A stretch of DNA of 26,797 nucleotides from an uncultured Actinomycetes bacterium (GCA_903899145.1 CAIUHY010000099.1:1-26797); one strand, 5' to 3'; shown: positions 16,036 through 24,084, numbered from the stretch's first letter. The notes: generated by a model not told the origin, from the sequence alone. Made by a program: numbers and translations.

Positions 16036-17576
16036 GTAGATTATTTAATAGCCGCTACCAAATTGGTGAAATGATCGGTACCGGTGGAATGGCCGATGTT
16101 TATGTAGCAGAGGACACGCGGCTTAATAGAAAAGTTGCTGTAAAGATATTGCGAAGTGACTTAGCAAGAGATCCAGCATTCGTTTCTCGTTTCAAAAAAG
16201 AAGCGCTGGCAGCGGGTGGGCTTAGCCACCCTGGGATTGTTGCTGTTTATGACTCTGGTGTTGATGGTGAAGATTCTTACATTGTCATGGAGTTAGTAAC
16301 CGGCCACACACTGCGAGAGATGCTGCAATCAAATGCATTGATGCCAGAATCAAAGGCGCTAGATATTGCCTGCCAAATACTTGAGGCACTTGATTACTCC
16401 CACTCGAAAGGAATTGTTCATCGCGATATAAAGCCAGGAAATATTATGATCACGGGTTCTGGCCAAGTAAAAGTCATGGACTTTGGAATTGCACGTGCCA
16501 TGGATGATTACGGTGCAACTATGACCAATACATTTAACGTTGTTGGCACCGCGCAATACCTCTCACCCGAGCAAGCAACTGGTGAACCGGCAGATCGCCG
16601 TAGCGATATCTATTCAGTGGGTTGCCTGCTCTATGAATTACTGACGGGGCGACCTCCGTTTTCAGGTGATACTCCAGTGTCTATTGCTTTCCAGCATGTT
16701 TCAGCACTGCTTACTGCGCCATCTGAAGTGAATCCAAATATAGATGAGAGCTTAGAGACGGTCCTTAAAGTTGCCCTTTCAAAAGATCCTGCGCACCGCT
16801 ATCAAGATGCTGGAGTAATGCTTGATGACGTGCGCAGGGCAATTCGCGGTGAACAGGTAACGACAAAAATACGAAGGATTAGACCTAAAAGAAACTACCT
16901 AGTTGCTGGAATTTCTTTCCTTGTTGTTTTTGTATTAGTTGCTGTAGGTATCTCATCCACGGGTAAGAAAAGCACAACATTTGAACTACCTAACGTTGTA
17001 GGCCTTACCGTTGATCAAGCAAAGGCACTTCTACCCAACTACACAATTAATTTACAGCAGGCACCTGATTCAAGAATTCCACAAGGAAGAATTGCGAGCC
17101 AATTACCACTTGCCGCAACTCGTGTTCTCCATGGAAGCAGTGTGACGTTAACTCTTTCACAGGGGCCCGGTAACACAACTGTTCCCGCATCAATTATTGG
17201 CCAGTCACTTATCGATGCCCAAGCAATTATCAGCGCGGCGGGGCTCTTTGTTTCACAAACAACCCCGGTTAATTCAAGTCAGCCGCCTGGAACTGTTCTT
17301 GCAGTGACCCCCACACCTGGAAGTGTTTTACCTGCAGGGAGTCCTATCCAGCTACAAATTTCAAGTGGAAGCTTGCAGGTTCCTTCTCTTGTTGGGCTAA
17401 CTGACACTCAAGCACTTGCAACACTTACCGAAGCAGGATTCTTAGTGAAAACAGTTAATGCATATGACAGCACGCAACCTGTTGGAAATGTTTTAGCACA
17501 AGCACCTGCTGCTGGAACAGCTCAAAATATTGGTTCATCCGTCACCATTACGGTAAATACAGAACCTAACGGTTAA
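16032..17576 (+). CDS. pknB: Serine/threonine protein kinase with three PASTA domains
   Basis: Membrane kinase that senses peptidoglycan fragments or lipid II and controls growth and division. The 514-residue protein has a cytoplasmic kinase domain (about 9-270) with IGTGGMADVYVA, Lys38, HRDIKPGN (130-137), DFG (150-152) and an activation loop with Thr163, Thr165 and Thr167 before GTAQYLSPEQA. A basic juxtamembrane segment, one membrane helix (about 288-308) and three external PASTA repeats (about 317-377, 380-446 and 448-511) follow. Mycobacterial PknB has four repeats. The GTG start overlaps the phosphatase stop. The 3' end overlaps the end of the trpG-like gene by 11 bases on the opposite strand. 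The companion kinase PknA is absent. Confidence 0.96.
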   Translation: MSRLFNSRYQIGEMIGTGGMADVYVAEDTRLNRKVAVKILRSDLARDPAFVSRFKKEALAAGGLSHPGIVAVYDSGVDGEDSYIVMELVTGHTLREMLQSNALMPESKALDIACQILEALDYSHSKGIVHRDIKPGNIMITGSGQVKVMDFGIARAMDDYGATMTNTFNVVGTAQYLSPEQATGEPADRRSDIYSVGCLLYELLTGRPPFSGDTPVSIAFQHVSALLTAPSEVNPNIDESLETVLKVALSKDPAHRYQDAGVMLDDVRRAIRGEQVTTKIRRIRPKRNYLVAGISFLVVFVLVAVGISSTGKKSTTFELPNVVGLTVDQAKALLPNYTINLQQAPDSRIPQGRIASQLPLAATRVLHGSSVTLTLSQGPGNTTVPASIIGQSLIDAQAIISAAGLFVSQTTPVNSSQPPGTVLAVTPTPGSVLPAGSPIQLQISSGSLQVPSLVGLTDTQALATLTEAGFLVKTVNAYDSTQPVGNVLAQAPAAGTAQNIGSSVTITVNTEPNG

Positions 17577-18186
17577 CTACAGCAGTCAATCCTTCGGAGC
17601 GAGCGCCTTTATCCCCGCACTCCTCAAGCCAGTTACCTAACATCTGATGTCCATATTCTGTAAGTACTGATTCAGGGTGAAACTGCACACCAGAAATTGG
17701 TAATGATTTATGTTTGATTGCCATTACAACGCCTGACTCTGTATTGCCAATAATTTCAACTTCTTCCGGCAAAGTATCTGCCTCAATTGCAAGTGAGTGA
17801 TAGCGCGTCGCCGTAAACGGCGTTGGTAAGTTTTCTAGAACACCACGTGATGTGTGGTGAACTAAAGAAGTCTTTCCATGAAGTAATTCAGGGGCCCTGC
17901 TGACAGTTGCCCCAAATGCAACACCAATTGCTTGATGGCCTAAGCAGACACCAAAGAGTGGAATCTTTTTCTCCGCACAGTAGCGAACAAGTTCAACACT
18001 GATTCCTGCTTCTTCTGGTGTTCCAGGGCCAGGTGAGATTAAAACTCCGTCAAAATTCTGCGCCTCTGAAAGCTCAACTTCGTCATTGCGCTTAACGCTC
18101 ACCTCTGCGCCAAGCTGGCCGAGGTATTGCACCAAGTTATAGACAAAGGAGTCATAGTTATCGACAACAAGAATCTTCGCGGGCAT
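17566..18186 (-). CDS. trpG: Anthranilate/aminodeoxychorismate synthase glutamine amidotransferase (TrpG/PabA)
   Basis: Class I glutamine amidotransferase that supplies ammonia to a chorismate-using partner for tryptophan or folate synthesis. The 206-residue protein begins MPAKILVVDNYDSFVYN and contains ISPGPGTPEEAG, the nucleophile Cys81 in GVCLGHQ, and the His170/Glu172 pair in FHPES. The start is ATG 18186, not the TTG two codons upstream: TAGCCT lies six bases before that ATG. Sequence alone does not separate TrpG from PabA, and one protein often serves both. The position between the PASTA kinase and crgA is conserved across actinobacteria. No TrpE or PabB partner is present in the window. 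Confidence 0.93.
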   Translation of the reverse strand: MPAKILVVDNYDSFVYNLVQYLGQLGAEVSVKRNDEVELSEAQNFDGVLISPGPGTPEEAGISVELVRYCAEKKIPLFGVCLGHQAIGVAFGATVSRAPELLHGKTSLVHHTSRGVLENLPTPFTATRYHSLAIEADTLPEEVEIIGNTESGVVMAIKHKSLPISGVQFHPESVLTEYGHQMLGNWLEECGDKGARSEGLTAVVNR

Positions 18187-18192
18187 GGTCAA

Positions 18193-18198
18193 AGGCTA
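18193..18198 (-). promoter_or_regulatory. -10 element, predicted leaderless promoter of trpG
   Basis: TAGCCT on the minus strand, six bases (TTGACC), then ATG at 18186. It is divergent from the crgA promoter, with the two -10 elements only 12 bases apart, so the promoters must overlap in their -35 regions. Confidence 0.5.
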
Positions 18199-18210
18199 TT
18201 AGGTATGTAG

Positions 18211-18216
18211 TAACCT
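18211..18216 (+). promoter_or_regulatory. -10 element, predicted leaderless promoter of crgA
   Basis: TAACCT, six bases (TCGCTC), then ATG at 18223. The trpG -10 lies on the other strand 12 bases away, so the two polymerases would compete for the same stretch of DNA. Confidence 0.5.
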
Positions 18217-18222
18217 TCGCTC

Positions 18223-18480
18223 ATGCCTAAATCACGTAGCCGCAAGAAAGCCCCTGTTTACATCCCAGATGAGCTTGCCCATCTTGCGCCAGTACCCAAT
18301 GAAAGCCCACGCTGGCTTGCCCCCCTTATGGTGGGAGCATTCCTTGCAGGTCTGGTCTGGATCGTTATCTTCTACGTCAGCGGCACCCTCTACCCGGTCC
18401 CTCATATCGGGGCTTGGAACATGGTTATTGGCTTTGGCTTTATTGCCGCAGGTTTTACCCTTGCCACCAAGTGGCGTTAA
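18223..18480 (+). CDS. crgA: Cell division protein CrgA
   Basis: Small actinobacterial membrane protein that helps recruit peptidoglycan synthases to the septum and modulates FtsZ-ring assembly. The 85-residue protein has a basic N terminus (MPKSRSRKKAP), a short linker, and two membrane helices (about 30-52 and 62-80) separated by a YPVPHIGAW turn, which is the typical CrgA layout. Its location beside trpG and the PASTA kinase matches other actinobacteria and strengthens the call. It lies head to head with trpG, and a 126-base gap with inverted repeats separates it from the response regulator. Confidence 0.95.
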   Translation: MPKSRSRKKAPVYIPDELAHLAPVPNESPRWLAPLMVGAFLAGLVWIVIFYVSGTLYPVPHIGAWNMVIGFGFIAAGFTLATKWR

Positions 18481-18495
18481 AACTCACTTACGCCT

Positions 18496-18543
18496 AATTA
18501 CACTCTTGTAATTCTCCACACCGTGGATAAACCCTGTGGAGAA
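18496..18543. repeat. Two stacked inverted repeats with DnaA-box-like 9-mers
   Basis: The first repeat is AATTACA (18496-18502) and TGTAATT (18507-18513) around a 4-base loop. The second is TTCTCCACA (18512-18520) and TGTGGAGAA (18535-18543) with a 14-base centre that contains CGTGGATAA (18522-18530). Both arms and the centre 9-mer each match the DnaA box TTATCCACA at eight of nine positions on one strand or the other. The stretch lies between crgA and the response regulator. It may be an operator, a DnaA-binding site or a crgA terminator; no T run follows either stem, so a terminator is the least likely. Confidence 0.6.
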
Positions 18544-18551
18544 GTTCGGGG

Positions 18552-18557
18552 TATTCT
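18552..18557 (+). promoter_or_regulatory. Candidate -10 of the two-component operon
   Basis: TATTCT lies about 50 bases before the response regulator ATG and just after the inverted repeats, so a protein bound to the repeats would cover the -35 region. The gene itself has a ribosome site, GAGGTG at 18595-18600, six bases before ATG 18607, consistent with a leader. Confidence 0.3.
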
Positions 18558-18606
18558 CAGGTGATTCCCAGTCAGCAGGTGGATGCTCTGACACGAGGTG
18601 ATAAAT

Positions 18607-19368
18607 ATGAATAGTACTTCCGCTCTTAAAGAAAGAGTTCCTGCCGTGGTCAATCAGAATAAAAGTGAATCGCAGACTCAGCGCATTCTTGTCGTTGATG
18701 ATGAAAACTCTATTAGTGAACTCATTGCAACCAGTCTTCGTTTTGTTGGCTTTGATGTTCGCACAGCTGCTACCGGTTCACAAGCACTTGCTGTCGCTGA
18801 GGAATTTAAACCTCACGCTTTAATTTTAGATGTCATGCTTCCAGACCAAGATGGTTTTGACGTCTGTCGTCAACTGCGCCAAGACGGCCATAGCGTTGGA
18901 GTTCTTTTCCTTACCGCAAAAGATACCGTTGAAGACAAGATTGCTGGTTTAACAATCGGTGGCGATGACTACATGACAAAGCCATTCTCACTTGAAGAAC
19001 TCGTTGCTCGTCTACGCGCTCTACTTCGCCGGATTGGCGTTATTGAAACTGCACTTGATGATGAGAAAGTCCGTTTTGCTGATCTTGAATTAGATGAGGC
19101 AACTCATGAAGTTCGCAGAGCTGGAAACCTCATTGATCTTTCCCCTACTGAGTTTCTCTTGCTTCGCTATCTTATGATTAATGCTGACCGTGTTGTAAGT
19201 AAGTCACAAATCTTAGACCACGTATGGCAATATGACTTCCGTGGAGACGCTGGAATTGTTGAGACATATGTTTCATATCTTCGTAAAAAGATTGATATTT
19301 ACAAGCCAGAACTTATTCACACGGTTCGCGGTGTTGGATATCGAATGCGAATTCCTGCGGTTAAGTAA
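18607..19368 (+). CDS. OmpR/PhoB-family response regulator
   Basis: DNA-binding half of a two-component system. The 253-residue protein has a polar N-terminal extension of about 26 residues, a receiver domain (about 27-143) with acidic Asp31/Asp32, phosphoacceptor Asp75 (ILDVMLPD), Thr103 and Lys125, and a C-terminal winged helix (about 155-250) ending in HTVRGVGYRMR. The recognition helix region has GIVETYVSYLRKKID. I choose ATG 18607 over GTG 18598 because GAGGTG serves as ribosome site for the former. Seventeen bases separate it from the kinase gene, its likely partner. It resembles actinobacterial regulators of the TrcR/MprA/TcrA group; the signal is unknown. Confidence 0.95.
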   Translation: MNSTSALKERVPAVVNQNKSESQTQRILVVDDENSISELIATSLRFVGFDVRTAATGSQALAVAEEFKPHALILDVMLPDQDGFDVCRQLRQDGHSVGVLFLTAKDTVEDKIAGLTIGGDDYMTKPFSLEELVARLRALLRRIGVIETALDDEKVRFADLELDEATHEVRRAGNLIDLSPTEFLLLRYLMINADRVVSKSQILDHVWQYDFRGDAGIVETYVSYLRKKIDIYKPELIHTVRGVGYRMRIPAVK

Positions 19369-19385
19369 ATCCGAGTACCCCCCTT

Positions 19386-20846
19386 ATGCCTAAGGTAACT
19401 AAAGTCTCTTGGTGGAGTCTGCGCTCAAGACTCTTGCTTGCAACTTTGGTTGTTGTGGCTACTGGTATCGGGACATCAGATTTTGTTGCCCACTCCTCAT
19501 TAAAGAGTTACTTAATTAAACAAGTAGATACTCAATTAATAGGGGTCACCAGTGGGTCAATAGTTAGATTAAATCGTGCTGGAATAGATCCGAATGCAAA
19601 TGAAGAGAATGACAGTAGCTCACCTTTTCGCATCGTGCGACCACTGCGCGGAGTTCCCACTGAAACCTCTATCGCTCTTCTTGATGTGAATGGAAACGTA
19701 TTAGGCCGCTTAGGCGGAGAGATAACAAGTGCCACACAAACGATGCGTTTTGATGGTTATACGATTGCAAAAGTAGTCGCAACAAAAGGATTACCTTTTA
19801 CTGTGAAAGGTAATAAAGATGGCGCGGACACAAGGGCGATTGCCCAAGTACTGCCATCAGGTCTAGGTTCTATTGTCGTTGCTGTTTCACTTGCGGGCGT
19901 CGATAGAACTCTGCACGAGATGACCTTGTTATTTCTTCTTATTAGTTTAATTGTTCTTTTACTCGTTGGATTCTTATCCAGATTTATTATTCGGTTAAGT
20001 TTAAGGCCCCTGAGTGAAGTAGAAGTGACTGCTGCTGCAATCGCAGCCGGTGATCTCTCTGCTCGCCTGCCAGATAACAACCCTAAGACTGAAGTTGGAA
20101 AACTTACTCGCTCTCTCAACACGATGTTAGCCCGAATTGAAGAATCATTTGCTGTCCGGATTGCATCTGAATCAAAGTTACGCCAGTTTGTTGCTGATGC
20201 AAGTCATGAACTTCGTACACCTCTCACCGCTATTCGCGGTTTTGCTGAGCTCCATCGCCAAGGAGCAGTTGAAGGTGCCGAGAAGACAAAAGAACTTATT
20301 GGACGTATTGAAAAAGAATCAATCCGCATGGGTTCACTTGTGGAAGACCTTCTTCTTCTTGCACGTATGGATGAAACACGGCCTGTCTCTATGGAGCCAG
20401 TGGATCTCACGCATGTTCTTGAAGAATGCATTGCTTCTGCCCGAGCTGCTGGACCAGATCATCCCATTACATCAGAGATCGAACCAGATATTTTTGTCCT
20501 AGGTGATAACAAGCGAATTCATCAGGCAATTGCTAATTTATTAGCAAACGCTAGGACCCACACACCACAAGGAACCAAAATCACAGTAAGAGCAAAGAGT
20601 GGAAAAGATGACACTCGCGTTTCTGTCAGCGATGAAGGCCCAGGATTGTCACCTGCCGATCAAGAGAAAATATTTGAACGCTTCTTTAGAGCAGACACAT
20701 CACGTCAAAGAAGTTCTGGTGAAGGAAGTGGGCTTGGACTTTCTATCATTGATGCCATCATGAAATTACATGGGGGCTCAGTTTCGGTGGAATCTGAACT
20801 AGGCCACGGAGCGACCTTCACAATCACATTTCCGATTAAGGCTTAA
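19386..20846 (+). CDS. Two-component sensor histidine kinase
   Basis: Membrane sensor and partner of the upstream response regulator. The 486-residue protein has a first membrane helix (about 15-35), an extracellular sensor loop of about 140 residues, a second helix (about 178-200), a HAMP linker (about 203-255), a HisKA domain with phosphoacceptor His274 (SHELRTPL) and an HATPase domain with the N box NLLANARTHTP, DEGPGLS and GSGLGLSI. The sensor loop is rich in small polar residues and lacks a recognisable domain, so the stimulus cannot be named. The gene ends two bases before the convergent CopC-domain gene. Copper sensing is possible from the neighbour, but the strand and layout do not prove it. 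Confidence 0.95.
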   Translation: MPKVTKVSWWSLRSRLLLATLVVVATGIGTSDFVAHSSLKSYLIKQVDTQLIGVTSGSIVRLNRAGIDPNANEENDSSSPFRIVRPLRGVPTETSIALLDVNGNVLGRLGGEITSATQTMRFDGYTIAKVVATKGLPFTVKGNKDGADTRAIAQVLPSGLGSIVVAVSLAGVDRTLHEMTLLFLLISLIVLLLVGFLSRFIIRLSLRPLSEVEVTAAAIAAGDLSARLPDNNPKTEVGKLTRSLNTMLARIEESFAVRIASESKLRQFVADASHELRTPLTAIRGFAELHRQGAVEGAEKTKELIGRIEKESIRMGSLVEDLLLLARMDETRPVSMEPVDLTHVLEECIASARAAGPDHPITSEIEPDIFVLGDNKRIHQAIANLLANARTHTPQGTKITVRAKSGKDDTRVSVSDEGPGLSPADQEKIFERFFRADTSRQRSSGEGSGLGLSIIDAIMKLHGGSVSVESELGHGATFTITFPIKA

Positions 20847-20848
20847 AA

Positions 20849-21250
20849 CTACTTAATAGAAAAAGTAAATTTTCCGCTGACTATATGGCCGTCTTGCGCT
20901 GAGACTCGATAACTGACGTTGTATTTTCCCCTGGTAGCTTGCCCAGATTTAAATACATCAGTTATAGCAGCTCCCTTCACAACATCAATTCCAGAAGTAA
21001 TAACCATCCCCATCGGATCTGTAACAACAAGATGATTAATTGCCGTTTTCCCTAAAGTAAGTAGGGGGTCCTCAAAAGTTAGCGTGATCTTTGAAGGCAA
21101 CTTTGAAAGTACAGCGTTGCGAGCAGGATTTGACGCAATCAAAGTCGTATGTGCAAAAGCAACCGGGATTCCGATTGTTAAGAAAATTACCCCAGTAACC
21201 GCGGAGGTTACTTGTGTTTTACGCCCCAAGTTTTTTACCAAAGATTTCAT
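20849..21250 (-). CDS. CopC-domain copper-binding protein, exported
   Basis: The 133-residue protein has a signal peptide (positively charged MKSLVKNLGRK, then a hydrophobic helix) with a likely cleavage after AFA at 33, which leaves His34 as the new N terminus. His34, Asp120 and His122 (SAQDGHIVSG) correspond to the Cu(II) site of CopC proteins, in which the N-terminal amine also binds metal. There is no Met-rich Cu(I) site, so it is the Cu(II)-only type. The gene begins inside the end of the SCO1-like gene (32-base overlap), in a unit with HtpX and LemA. It probably works with the SCO protein in periplasm-like copper delivery. There is no obvious CopD partner in the window. Confidence 0.88.
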   Translation of the reverse strand: MKSLVKNLGRKTQVTSAVTGVIFLTIGIPVAFAHTTLIASNPARNAVLSKLPSKITLTFEDPLLTLGKTAINHLVVTDPMGMVITSGIDVVKGAAITDVFKSGQATRGKYNVSYRVSAQDGHIVSGKFTFSIK

Positions 21251-21992
21251 TTACAGCGCTATAGACCGCCCCTGTTGTCCAAGTTGGCTGTTGAGGTTTC
21301 AGCAAATTTACCTTTCCATCTGGCGACAAATAAGTCATAAGTTTTGATGGAAGCAGATTACTGCTCATTGGATTTTTAACTTCGGGATTCCCTAAGTCCA
21401 ACCAACGCCAGTGTGAATCCGGACCGATAATGCCAACAACGTCAGCATGTTGAACATCGTAAGCACTTTGCTTACCTGTTTGCCAATCTATAAGACCTTT
21501 TGCTGCGCTACCAATGGATGTATAAACACCAAAGAATTTCCAAAGCTCTGAAAGATTGCTTGCTGAACTTGTAGCGACTGTCCAGCTGTTATCACTAAAC
21601 ATCTTTTGATAAGCGTTAATTCTAGAAACAGAATCACGCTTTGGATCAACAGAAATTTCGAGTGATATAAATGTGCTAGAAAGTTTTGCGGCAGCAATCG
21701 CATCACCAATTTGGCGCATATTAACAGAGGTCATAGGGCAAATATCTGGACAGCTTGTTAAGAAATCAGTAAACACAACTGTTTTCCCTTTAAGGCTTCC
21801 TAGTGTAAAAGTTTTGCCTGACGCATCTTGAAGTGGAATATTCAAAACACTTATTGGAATCGGCGCATCTAAGACAGTGCCTCCTGCTTTAGCCGCGTGA
21901 CCTGTAAGAGGAGGTGTTGAAGCTGCAGAAGCAAATGTAGGACTGAGTGTAAGGCTGATAGAAAAAGTAAGTGCAATAAAAAGTTTTTTCAT
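21219..21992 (-). CDS. SCO1/SenC-type copper chaperone
   Basis: Thioredoxin-fold protein that loads copper into the CuA site of cytochrome c oxidase. The 257-residue protein has an N-terminal signal peptide (1-23), a TFTLGSLKGKTVVFTDF segment, the CXXXC copper ligands Cys81 and Cys85 (TSCPDICP), and the third ligand His182 (QHADVVGIIG). A C-terminal extension of about 50 residues follows the domain core. The start overlaps the HtpX stop by four bases. It is followed by the CopC-domain gene. No cytochrome oxidase genes are nearby, so the client is inferred from the family. Confidence 0.93.
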   Translation of the reverse strand: MKKLFIALTFSISLTLSPTFASAASTPPLTGHAAKAGGTVLDAPIPISVLNIPLQDASGKTFTLGSLKGKTVVFTDFLTSCPDICPMTSVNMRQIGDAIAAAKLSSTFISLEISVDPKRDSVSRINAYQKMFSDNSWTVATSSASNLSELWKFFGVYTSIGSAAKGLIDWQTGKQSAYDVQHADVVGIIGPDSHWRWLDLGNPEVKNPMSSNLLPSKLMTYLSPDGKVNLLKPQQPTWTTGAVYSAVNEIFGKKLGA

Positions 21993-22891
21993 GAGGCAGA
22001 CTCCATTGCTCGAAGTGTTGCGATGCGTTCTTCTAATGGTGGGTGTGTTGAAAATAGTTTAGATGTTCTACTCGAGTCCAAAGGTGACTCGATCCAGATA
22101 TGTGCAACTGCGGTAGAGCGCTGATGAACAACAGTGCTGTCTTTTTGTAGCACTTCAAGAGCACGTCTGAGACCTGCGGGATTACGCGTAAATTCAACAG
22201 CGGTGACATCGGCAAGTGCTTCACGTTTTCTAGAAATTGCAAGGCGGAGTAGTAGTGCTGCAATTGGCGCAAGAATTAAGACAAGAATGGATGCAATGAG
22301 TGCAACAGGGTTTTGATTATTTTCATTACTATTTCTGCGATCTCCACCACCAAAAATCATCATTCGTATAATGAAATCGCTCAGAATTGCAATCGCTCCA
22401 GCTGTTGTTGCAGCAACTGCCGAAACTAATGTGTCGCGATTGGCAACATGGGCAAGCTCATGAGCAGTTACACCCTGCAATTCCTCTCGATCCATGGCAC
22501 TTAATATTCCGGTGGTAAAAGCAATTACTGAGTGCTCTGGGTTTCGTCCGGTCGCAAATGCATTAGGTGCACGATCTTCAACGATTGCAATCTTTGGCAT
22601 AGGTAATCCGCTTGCAATACATATTTCAGATACGAGCCCATAAAGCTGTTTATTATCAGACTCTTGGATAATTTTTGCACCAGTCATTGTCATAACAATC
22701 TTGTCTGATGCCCAATATGATCCCCATACAGAAATTAAAGCGATACCCACAGCAAATGGCACGACACCAATTCCAGTCTTTCCAAAATAAGTAAGTAGCG
22801 CCCATGCCACAAGACCAACTAAAAGCCCCATACCAAAGAGCAGTTCGCTGCTCTTGCGTTTGTTAGCGCTCTGGATCTGCCTGAAATCCAT
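21989..22891 (-). CDS. htpX: HtpX-family membrane zinc metalloprotease (M48)
   Basis: Membrane quality-control protease that cleaves misfolded membrane proteins. The 300-residue protein has two N-terminal helices (about 17-36 and 42-60), the zinc site HELAH (His144, Glu145, His148) and Glu224 as third ligand in KREALADV, and two more hydrophobic segments (about 156-182 and 196-220). Catalytic residues are intact. It starts two bases after the lemA stop, and LemA and HtpX often sit together. Translation of the SCO1 gene is coupled to its end. There is a short polar, Asn-rich insertion at about 184-194. Confidence 0.94.
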   Translation of the reverse strand: MDFRQIQSANKRKSSELLFGMGLLVGLVAWALLTYFGKTGIGVVPFAVGIALISVWGSYWASDKIVMTMTGAKIIQESDNKQLYGLVSEICIASGLPMPKIAIVEDRAPNAFATGRNPEHSVIAFTTGILSAMDREELQGVTAHELAHVANRDTLVSAVAATTAGAIAILSDFIIRMMIFGGGDRRNSNENNQNPVALIASILVLILAPIAALLLRLAISRKREALADVTAVEFTRNPAGLRRALEVLQKDSTVVHQRSTAVAHIWIESPLDSSRTSKLFSTHPPLEERIATLRAMESAS

Positions 22892-22893
22892 AT

Positions 22894-23451
22894 TTAGAAC
22901 TTTACCTGTGGCGCCTTACGATCTTGAGGATCATCAATTTCGTAGAAAGGACGCTCTTTCACTTTTGCTGCGTTAACAAACATGTTCGTTGGAAATGTTT
23001 TGATAGCAGTATTTAGCCCACGCACATTGTCGTTATAGAACTGGCGCGCAAAGGAAACTTTATTCTCAGTTGATGAAAGTTCTTCTTGAAGAGCTAAAAA
23101 GTTAGAAGATGCTTTTAAGTCTGGATAGTTTTCTGTAACAGCGAGCAGGCCTCGTAGCGCCTTGCTCATCTGACCATCTGCTGCTGCAACATCTGCAACA
23201 GTATTTGCACTTGTTGACTTTGCTCTTGCATCAACTATCGCTTGAAATGTGTTGCTCTCGTGAGCTGCATAGCCCTTAACGGTTTCTACCAAATTAGGAA
23301 TTAAATCTGAGCGGCGCTTAAGCTGAACTTCAATCTGAGCCCATGCTTCATCTACCGACACATTTAAACGGACGAGTCTGTTCCTTGGAACGACCACAAC
23401 GAATACAAGAACGAGAACTGCCGCGAGGGCGACTATAAGAATTGTGTTCAT
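22894..23451 (-). CDS. LemA-family membrane protein
   Basis: The 185-residue protein has one N-terminal membrane helix (about 3-20) followed by a cytoplasmic or extracytoplasmic helical-bundle domain with VDEAWAQIEVQLKRRSDLIPNL, the LemA signature. The C-terminal half (about 95-165) is charged and helical. The role of LemA in bacteria is not well established; proximity to HtpX suggests a part in membrane stress. The start has GGAG eight bases upstream. It is the first gene of a four-gene unit (lemA-htpX-SCO1-CopC) on the minus strand. Confidence 0.93.
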   Translation of the reverse strand: MNTILIVALAAVLVLVFVVVVPRNRLVRLNVSVDEAWAQIEVQLKRRSDLIPNLVETVKGYAAHESNTFQAIVDARAKSTSANTVADVAAADGQMSKALRGLLAVTENYPDLKASSNFLALQEELSSTENKVSFARQFYNDNVRGLNTAIKTFPTNMFVNAAKVKERPFYEIDDPQDRKAPQVKF

Positions 23452-23485
23452 TTTTGCTTACTCCATTGCTTAGTAGTGCAAAGTC

Positions 23486-23491
23486 ACTATA
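23486..23491 (-). promoter_or_regulatory. Candidate -10 of the lemA-htpX-SCO1-CopC operon
   Basis: TATAGT on the minus strand about 35 bases before the lemA ATG, in the 47-base gap after dcd. The gene has its own ribosome site (GGAG), so this is a leadered transcript. Confidence 0.4.
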
Positions 23492-23498
23492 TGTAATT

Positions 23499-24077
23499 CT
23501 ATTGCGTTTTTGATTTATGGAAATTGAGCCAAGATTTACTTGGTGTTGGGCCCCGTTGGCCTTGATACCTAGAACCATAGAGCGCTGAGCCGTAAGGATG
23601 CTCAGCAGGAGATGAGAGTTTGATGAGACAAAGCTGTCCAATCTTCATCCCTGGAAATAATTTAACCGGCAGGTTGGCAACGTTAGAAAGTTCAAGTGTG
23701 ATGTGGCCAGAAAAGCCTGGGTCAATAAAACCAGCAGTTGAGTGAGTTAAAAGGCCGAGACGTCCTAGGGATGACTTACCTTCAAGACGACCAGCGATGT
23801 CATCTGGCAATGTGATTATTTCAAAAGTGCTTGCAAGTACAAACTCACCTGGGTGGAGAATAAAAAATTCATCATCATTTACTGCAACCTCACGAGTGAG
23901 ATCTGCTTGTTCAATAGATGGATCAATCACAGAGTATTTATGGTTTTCAAATACACGAAAGAATCTATCTAGGCGAACATCTACACTGGAAGGTTGGATC
24001 ATCGCATCGGTAAATGGTTCGACCTTTACTCGGCCTGCTTTAACTTCAAGGGCAATATCGCGGTCACTTAGTAGCAC
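23499..24077 (-). CDS. dcd: dCTP deaminase, bifunctional dUMP-forming type
   Basis: Converts dCTP to dUMP, or to dUTP in classical enzymes, and supplies dTMP synthesis. The 192-residue protein starts MLLSDRDI and has [15 protein letters not shown] (101-115), [13 protein letters not shown] with catalytic Glu129, and a C-terminal lid. The motif block [15 protein letters not shown] closely resembles the mycobacterial bifunctional deaminase/dUTPase; bifunctionality is inference. I choose GTG 24077 over TTG 24083 because it gives the standard N terminus and lies seven bases after TAGGGT. The gene is divergent from the EamA transporter. The lemA operon follows it on the same strand. Confidence 0.95.
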   Translation of the reverse strand: MLLSDRDIALEVKAGRVKVEPFTDAMIQPSSVDVRLDRFFRVFENHKYSVIDPSIEQADLTREVAVNDDEFFILHPGEFVLASTFEIITLPDDIAGRLEGKSSLGRLGLLTHSTAGFIDPGFSGHITLELSNVANLPVKLFPGMKIGQLCLIKLSSPAEHPYGSALYGSRYQGQRGPTPSKSWLNFHKSKTQ

Positions 24078-24084
24078 GGTCAAA

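Noticed and set aside
18496..18543. Chromosomal origin (oriC)
   Set aside because: Only three imperfect DnaA-box-like 9-mers, no AT-rich unwinding region, and neither dnaA nor dnaN is adjacent.
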